Shown in pieces: positions 23,259 to 28,054 of a stretch of DNA of 28,054 nt; within the stretch, counting starts at the first letter, position 1; each line of letters opens with the position of its first letter. This DNA comes from JBELMB01 sp042088665 (lineage in GTDB: Bacteria; Pseudomonadota; Alphaproteobacteria; Rhodobacterales; Rhodobacteraceae). The position numbers and the translations under genes are program-made. The stretch spans positions 1 to 28,054 of the forward strand of contig JBELMB010000056.1 in NCBI GenBank assembly GCA_042088665.1, written 5' to 3'. Below the pieces are notes generated by a model. That model was not told where the DNA came from, did no database searches, and worked only from the letters and a program-made list of their open reading frames with translations.

Positions 23259-24417
23259 ACCCATCCGCCTGCTGGATCTGTCTCGTCTGGTCAGCCGGGC
23301 GGGGCGCGTTCTCACCGGGGTAGACCGGGTCGAATTTGCCTATCTCGAACATCTGTTGCAGCGCGGCCCGCTGTTTGGCTTGGTGCGGTCTGCTTATGGC
23401 TACCTGTTGCTGGACGCCGCAGGGTGCAGGGTGCTGCGCGATGGTCTGATATCCGGCACCTGGGGCGCGGCGGACCTCTTGTCGCGCATGAAACCCGGCC
23501 TGACGCCCATGCGCGCCCGCGCCGAAAGCGATCTGCGCCGGGCAAGCCTTGCCCGATCGCTGCCCGGCGGGCTGGGTCGGATGCTGCGGCGGCATCTGCC
23601 AGACGGGGTTCACTACCTCAACACCGGGCACAGCAATTTCACCCCACGGGTGATTGCGGCGCTTGGGGACGTCTCGGCCCGGATCGCGGTCATGGTGCAT
23701 GACACCATTCCACTGGACTTTCCGCAGTACCAGCGCCTCGGCAGTGTCGAGACATTCCGCGCCTTCCTGTCCCACGTCGGCGCTCATGCCGACCTCATCC
23801 TTTGCAATTCGCATCAGACAGAGGCCGCGCTTGCCCTGCATCTGAGCCGGGTGCCGGACACGCTGGTCGCGCCGCTTGGCGTCGATCAACCCATCGCGGG
23901 GACACCCCCGGAGGGGCCATGGAACGCGCCCTATTTCGTCACGCTGGGCACCATTGAACCACGCAAGAACCACGCGCTTCTGCTCGACATATGGCCGGAC
24001 ATCCCCGACGCGGACCTGCTGATCTGCGGCGCGCGCGGCTGGGAGAACCACGCCGTTTTCGACCGTCTAGATGCCGGACCCGACCGCGTGCATGAACTGC
24101 CCGGACTGGACGACCCCGCGGTTTTCGGACTGATCGCCGGGGCGGCGGGCTTTGTCTTTCCCAGCCTCGCCGAAGGATATGGACTGCCTCCGATCGAGGC
24201 CGCCGCCCTCGGCGTGCCCGTCCTTTGCAACGATCTGGCCATTTACAGGGAGACCTTGGGTGATATTCCCGTTTACGCAGAGGCTTGTGACCGGTATCTG
24301 TGGACATCAAGCATAAGGCAGATGGCCAAGGATCACATCGCAGGACGGGAACAGGCGCACAGATTCGCCCCACCCCGCTGGGAGACACACTTCAAGGGTG
24401 TCTTAACTCTGATCTGA
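23239..24417 (+). CDS. GT4-family glycosyltransferase
   Basis: This 392-residue GT-B fold enzyme has the N-terminal acceptor domain (1-215) starting RLLDLSRLVSRAG. The linker-to-donor junction FVTLGTIEPRKNHALLLD (about 233-250) and the donor-binding EX7E motif follow, with Glu312 and Glu320 in FPSLAEGYGLPPIEAAALG. The retaining GT4 family uses UDP- or GDP-sugars; the donor here cannot be assigned. The start at MAATSAEP (23239) lies inside the galE 3' end and is preferred to the frame's first ATG at 23212, which would overlap galE by 47 bases. The overlap implies coupling with galE. A 127-base gap rich in small palindromes separates it from the next gene. Confidence 0.87.
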   Translation: MAATSAEPIRLLDLSRLVSRAGRVLTGVDRVEFAYLEHLLQRGPLFGLVRSAYGYLLLDAAGCRVLRDGLISGTWGAADLLSRMKPGLTPMRARAESDLRRASLARSLPGGLGRMLRRHLPDGVHYLNTGHSNFTPRVIAALGDVSARIAVMVHDTIPLDFPQYQRLGSVETFRAFLSHVGAHADLILCNSHQTEAALALHLSRVPDTLVAPLGVDQPIAGTPPEGPWNAPYFVTLGTIEPRKNHALLLDIWPDIPDADLLICGARGWENHAVFDRLDAGPDRVHELPGLDDPAVFGLIAGAAGFVFPSLAEGYGLPPIEAAALGVPVLCNDLAIYRETLGDIPVYAEACDRYLWTSSIRQMAKDHIAGREQAHRFAPPRWETHFKGVLTLI

Positions 24418-24433
24418 TAGCCGAGCCAGACAA

Positions 24434-24500
24434 GGACCCCGCAGCGGGTCCGGGAAAAAGAGCCCCGAACGGGGAATTGATCGAGCGCTCCCCAAGGGGA
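24434..24500. repeat. Cluster of three short GC palindromes between two glycosyltransferase genes
   Basis: GGACCC with GGGTCC (24434-24451, loop 6), CCCC with GGGG (24463-24474, loop GAAC), and TCCCC with GGGGA (24489-24500) follow each other within 67 bases. An 8-base palindrome, GAGCGCTC (24483-24490), abuts the third. None is followed by a T-run on either strand. They may stabilise or process the mRNA or reduce read-through from the GT4 gene. Confidence 0.5.
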
Positions 24501-24544
24501 CAAGGTGAGAGCGTCCCGTGTGCGGGGCGACAAAGGGCAAGACA

Positions 24545-25555
24545 GTGGGCGCATGGCAGTCATATCGACTGAGGTTGCAACGCAAGCGTTGGCGGATCCG
24601 GGCCTTTCGCAAGCGGCGCGATCTGCGACCCGTGGCGAACCGGACAGAGGACATCCGCCCCTCTGACATCCTGCTGTTCTCGACCCAGCGCAACGAGGGT
24701 GTGCGCCTTCCGTATTTTCTGCAGTATTACCGCGACATGGGGGTGAACCACTTCCTCTTTGTGGACAATGACTCCATCGACGGGTCGCTGGACTATCTCG
24801 CGCGCCAGCCGGACGTTTCGGTCTGGACGACCACTGCCAGCTACAAGAGATCGCGTTTTGGCGTCGACTGGATGAACTGGCTGCTGATGAAATACGGTCA
24901 CGACCACTGGACGCTGACCGTCGATCCGGACGAACTGTTCCTGTACCCCTTCTGTGACACACGGCCCCTGCGTGCGCTGACCGACTGGCTTGACGCCTCG
25001 TCGATCAAGAGTTTCAGCGCGATGTTGCTGGACATGTATCCCAAGGGCCGCCTCGACCATCAGACCTACAGCCCCGGTCAGAACCCGCTGGAGATTGCCA
25101 ACTGGTTCGATGCGGGCAATTACACGATCAAGAAGAACCCGCGCTTTGGCAATCTATGGATCCAGGGCGGCCCGCGGGCGCGCGTCTTCTTTGCGGATAC
25201 GCCGCAATTGGCCCCGGCGCTGAACAAGATCCCGCTGGTGCGCTGGGACCGGCGCTATGCTTATGTGTCTTCCACCCACAACCTGCTGCCGCGCGGCCTG
25301 AACCTCGTGTACGATGAGTGGGGCGGCGAGAAGGCCTCTGGCGTTCTGATGCACACCAAGTTCCTCAACACCTTCTCTGAAAAGGCCGAAGAGGAGCTGG
25401 CGCGCAAGCAGCACTATGGCGCATCGCGCGAATACATCGCCTATGCCGAGGCCGTGAAGGACAATCCCGACCTCTGGTGCAAGTGGTCCGAGAGGTTCAT
25501 CAACTGGCGCCAACTGGAAATCCTCGGCCTCATGTCAAAGGGCAACTGGGCATGA
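24545..25555 (+). CDS. GT2-like glycosyltransferase (Glyco_tranf_2_4 type)
   Basis: This is a 336-residue protein with the start set at GTG 24545, 8 bases after AAAGGG; GTG 24518 with an upstream AAGGTGAG is an alternative that adds nine residues. A very basic N-terminus (6-28, LRLQRKRWRIRAFRKRR) could contact membrane or polyanion. The core has DILLFSTQRNEGVRLPYFL (41-59), FLFVDNDSIDGS (70-81) with the DND metal-type motif, and LTVDPDELFLYPF (124-136) with a second acidic motif. The pattern resembles the Glyco_tranf_2_4/GT92-like group often found in marine Rhodobacterales; this is from memory. The stop overlaps the next start by 4 bases (ATGA), so it is tightly coupled with the GT14 enzyme. 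Donor unknown. Confidence 0.85.
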   Translation: MGAWQSYRLRLQRKRWRIRAFRKRRDLRPVANRTEDIRPSDILLFSTQRNEGVRLPYFLQYYRDMGVNHFLFVDNDSIDGSLDYLARQPDVSVWTTTASYKRSRFGVDWMNWLLMKYGHDHWTLTVDPDELFLYPFCDTRPLRALTDWLDASSIKSFSAMLLDMYPKGRLDHQTYSPGQNPLEIANWFDAGNYTIKKNPRFGNLWIQGGPRARVFFADTPQLAPALNKIPLVRWDRRYAYVSSTHNLLPRGLNLVYDEWGGEKASGVLMHTKFLNTFSEKAEEELARKQHYGASREYIAYAEAVKDNPDLWCKWSERFINWRQLEILGLMSKGNWA

Positions 25556-27252
25556 GCGTTGGCATCATCATGCTGGTGCATACCGCCTTTGACCGGGCCG
25601 AACAGGTGGCGCGGCATTGGGCGCGCGGTGGCTGCCCCGTGGTGATCCATGTGGACAGCGCCGTGCCCAAACGCCGTTTTGTGGCCTTTCGAGACCGACT
25701 TGCCGATCTGCCCGGGGTGCTGTTTTGCAAGCGACATCGCTGTGAATGGGGCACATGGGGTCTGGTGGCCGCAAGCCAGGACGCCTCCGAATTGATGCTG
25801 GAACGGTTCGAAGAGGTGCGCCATGTCTATCTGGCCTCCGGGTCCTGCCTGCCCCTGCGCCCGGTCGAAGAACTGGTCAGCTACCTCGCCGAACGTCCTC
25901 GCACCGATTTCATCGAAAGCGCCACAACCGCGGATGTGCCCTGGACCGTTGGGGGGCTGGATCATGAACGCTTTACCCTCTATTTCCCGTTCTCATGGCG
26001 CAAGAACCGCTATCTCTTTGACAAATTTGTCGAACTGCAACGGATGCTCGGGTTCAAACGGCGCATCCCCGGGGGCATCGTGCCCCATATGGGCAGCCAG
26101 TGGTGGTGCCTCACCCGTCAGACGCTGTCCGCGATCCTGCAAGACCCGGAACGCCGCCGCTTTGACGCCTATTTCCGTCAGGTCTGGATCCCGGATGAAA
26201 GCTATTTCCAGACCCTCGCGCGTCTCTACTCCACCCAGGTCGAGAGCCGCTCGCTCACCCTGTCAAAGTTCGATTTTCAAGGCAAACCGCATATCTTCTA
26301 CGAGGATCACTTGCAGCTGTTGCGGCGCTCTGACTGCTTTGTCGCGCGCAAGATCTGGCCCCACGCGGATCGCCTCTACGAGGCCTTTCTCACCGATCCG
26401 AACCGGGCGATGTCGCGACAAGAGCCAAACCCGGGCAAGATCGACCGGATCTTTGCCAAGGCGGTGGACCGGCGGACCCGGGGACGCGCAGGGCTATACA
26501 TGCAAAGCCGCTATCCCAACCGGGGATGGGAAAACGGCGTAACGGCCGGAAAATACTCTGTCTTTCAGGGGTTTTCCGAACTTTTCCAAGGTTTTGAACA
26601 ATGGCTGAGCCGCGCAACCGGCGCACAGGTGCACGGCCATCTCTTTGCGCGGGAACGCGCGGAATTCGCAAACGGACAGTCCCTTCTGAACGGGGCCCTG
26701 TCCGACAATGCACTGCTGCGCGATGCCAACCCCAAGGGCTTTCTGAGCAACCTCGTCTGGAACACCCGTGGTGAGCGGCAGTGCTTTCAATACGGACCGG
26801 CGGACAACACCGACATTCTTTGGGACATGTCGCGCGATCCCAACGCGCAGATCAGCGTGATCTCTGGCGCATGGGCGGTGCCCTTGTTCCAGTCGAACGC
26901 CAACTTCGCCGATATTCGTGCACAGGCCGCCCAGTTGCAAAAGGTCGAAAGCCGGATGCTCGACACCCTGCGCAGCCCGGACGTCAAGGCCCGGATCCGC
27001 ATCTGGTCCATGGCGGAATTCATCGAAAGCCCGATGGAACCCCTGCAGGTCATCATCGACGAGATCGGCCAGAAAAGCCTGCGCCGGCTGGCAGAGGCAC
27101 CGCGGCTTGAGAACCTGACCGGCTTTGGCCAGTTCCTCCAGAACCTCAAGAATCAGGGCATGCACCCCTACCTGATGGGCGATTTCCCGGTAGACCCCGT
27201 GCCACGCAACAGCCGCGGAGCGGCGCGCAAACCCTATCTTGTAAAGAAGTAA
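25552..27252 (+). CDS. GT14 core-2/I-branching-type glycosyltransferase with uncharacterised C-terminal domain
   Basis: With the start at MSVGIIMLVHTAFDR (25552) the protein has 566 residues. The N-terminal 'Branch' domain (about 1-250) shows VVIHVDSAVPKRRF, RCEWGTWGLVAAS, VYLASGSCLPLRP, GSQWWCLTRQTL and WIPDESYFQTL, the set seen in beta-1,6-N-acetylglucosaminyltransferases and xylosyltransferases of family GT14. The C-terminal half (about 270-540) is probably the DUF5927-type region of roseobacter homologues; I name this from memory and know no function. No signal or transmembrane segment is seen, so the enzyme is probably cytosolic. The ATGA overlap with the preceding glycosyltransferase and the 10-base gap to the sulfotransferase place it in one unit. 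Sugar donor and linkage are inferred from the family only. Confidence 0.85.
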   Translation: MSVGIIMLVHTAFDRAEQVARHWARGGCPVVIHVDSAVPKRRFVAFRDRLADLPGVLFCKRHRCEWGTWGLVAASQDASELMLERFEEVRHVYLASGSCLPLRPVEELVSYLAERPRTDFIESATTADVPWTVGGLDHERFTLYFPFSWRKNRYLFDKFVELQRMLGFKRRIPGGIVPHMGSQWWCLTRQTLSAILQDPERRRFDAYFRQVWIPDESYFQTLARLYSTQVESRSLTLSKFDFQGKPHIFYEDHLQLLRRSDCFVARKIWPHADRLYEAFLTDPNRAMSRQEPNPGKIDRIFAKAVDRRTRGRAGLYMQSRYPNRGWENGVTAGKYSVFQGFSELFQGFEQWLSRATGAQVHGHLFARERAEFANGQSLLNGALSDNALLRDANPKGFLSNLVWNTRGERQCFQYGPADNTDILWDMSRDPNAQISVISGAWAVPLFQSNANFADIRAQAAQLQKVESRMLDTLRSPDVKARIRIWSMAEFIESPMEPLQVIIDEIGQKSLRRLAEAPRLENLTGFGQFLQNLKNQGMHPYLMGDFPVDPVPRNSRGAARKPYLVKK

Positions 27253-27262
27253 GGCCCGCTCA

Positions 27263-28054
27263 ATGCCCCAGGATTTCGATAGCTTTGTGGTCTTTGCCGA
27301 AATGCGAACGGGCTCGAATTTCCTCGAGGCCAATCTGAACGCCTTTGATGGCATCACCTGCCATGGGGAGGCCTTCAACCCGCATTTCATCGGCTACCCC
27401 AACTCGGACGATATCCTCGGCATCAGCCAGGCGGAACGCGACCGTGACCCGACGCGCCTGCTCAACCAGATCCGCATGGCGACGCCGGGGGCGATCGGCG
27501 GCTTTCGGTTCTTTCACGATCATGACCCGCGGGTGCTGGAGCCTGTTCTGGACGACCCAAAGGTCGCCAAGATCGTGCTGACCCGGAATCCGGTGGACAG
27601 CTACGTCAGCTGGAAGATCGCGCAGGCCACGGGCCAGTGGAAACTGACCAACGTCAAGAAGCGCAAGGATGCGCAGGCCGTCTTTGATGCGGAAGAGTTC
27701 GAGGCCCATCTGGCCGCACTTCAGGCCTTTCAGGTGCGCATCATGACGGCTTTGCAAACGACGGCCCAGACGGCGTTTTACGTGGCCTACGAGGATCTGC
27801 AGGACGTGGCCGTGATGAACGGGCTGGCGCGGTGGCTCGGGGCCCCAACACAGTTGGACAGCCTCAACACCGCCTTGAAACGGCAAAACCCGGCTCCCAT
27901 CGCTGAAAAGGTGGAAAACTTTGATGAAATGGCTGGCAGTCTGGCGCGGCTCGACCGTTTCAACCTGACCCGTACGCCCAATTTCGAACCGCGGCGTGGC
28001 CCTGTGGTGCCCGGATACATCGGCGGTGCAAAGACACCTTTGTTGTACATGCCG
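27263..28054 (+). CDS. PAPS-dependent sulfotransferase, Stf0-like (3' truncated)
   Basis: The frame runs from the ATG at 27263, 8 bases after AAGG, to the window end with no stop: 264 residues are visible. The 5'-phosphosulfate-binding loop is at 11-23 (FAEMRTGSNFLEA) and the 3'-phosphate-binding motif at 102-118 (AKIVLTRNPVDSYVSWK), with Arg108 and Ser113 in the usual places. CHGEAFNP puts a glutamate at 36, resembling the proposed catalytic base of mycobacterial Stf0. The enzyme would move sulfate from PAPS to a sugar hydroxyl, releasing PAP, the substrate of the upstream CysQ. It starts 10 bases after the GT14 enzyme. The acceptor is unknown; a lipid- or polymer-linked glycan made by this cluster is the simplest guess. 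Confidence 0.85.
   Translation, partial: MPQDFDSFVVFAEMRTGSNFLEANLNAFDGITCHGEAFNPHFIGYPNSDDILGISQAERDRDPTRLLNQIRMATPGAIGGFRFFHDHDPRVLEPVLDDPKVAKIVLTRNPVDSYVSWKIAQATGQWKLTNVKKRKDAQAVFDAEEFEAHLAALQAFQVRIMTALQTTAQTAFYVAYEDLQDVAVMNGLARWLGAPTQLDSLNTALKRQNPAPIAEKVENFDEMAGSLARLDRFNLTRTPNFEPRRGPVVPGYIGGAKTPLLYMP

Noticed and set aside
24300..24572. 90-codon plus-strand frame bridging the GT4 and GT2 genes
   Set aside because: It begins inside the GT4 gene in another frame and its translation is low-complexity with no start signal.

Overview
The window reads as chromosomal DNA of an alphaproteobacterium, most likely a marine Rhodobacterales (Roseobacter-group) species. The basis is high GC, the NusA-RnpM(YlxR/L7Ae)-IF2 gene order, DnaK/DnaJ/SecA sequence style, an RpoH-type promoter of the alphaproteobacterial form (CTTG-N18-CTTATATA), a GTTC-N7-GTTC LexA-type site, and roseobacter-like surface polysaccharide enzymes. 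The taxonomic call is inference from gene content; no search was possible.

Region 1 (1-3912) is the 3' end of a transcription/translation operon: nusA (5' truncated), rnpM and infB, closed by a hairpin and a long bidirectional terminator. Region 2 (3979-6791, minus strand) has a 44-codon gene with its own promoter facing infB, then mutT, argJ and an exported parvulin. The parvulin and argJ overlap by 4 bp and the three are probably one operon. Region 3 (6830-12486, plus strand) has secA, divergent from the parvulin gene, followed by a membrane-anchored protein of unknown function and a secreted PstS-like/OmpA fusion.

Region 4 (12508-16787, minus strand) is the heat-shock block dnaK-dnaJ with a clear sigma-32 promoter, then radC, whose start region carries a LexA-type direct repeat. 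Several hairpins punctuate the block. Region 5 (16870-18164) has alkB convergent with an SH3b/COG3650-like exported protein. A four-copy 25-bp tandem repeat fills the junction.

Region 6 (18215-28054) looks like a surface-glycan locus: a capsule-type ABC export permease without an adjacent ATPase, CysQ (PAP phosphatase), a GT2 enzyme, GalU and GalE (UDP-glucose and UDP-galactose supply), a GT4 enzyme, a second GT2-like enzyme, a GT14 'branching' enzyme with a large uncharacterised C-terminal half, and a PAPS-type sulfotransferase cut by the window end. CysQ removing the PAP made by sulfotransferases, next to sugar-nucleotide supply and four glycosyltransferases, suggests synthesis of a sulfated, branched polysaccharide. 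That is the most interesting system in the window. No tRNA, rRNA, insertion sequence, prophage or CRISPR array was seen, and no stretch over 300 bases lacks a gene.
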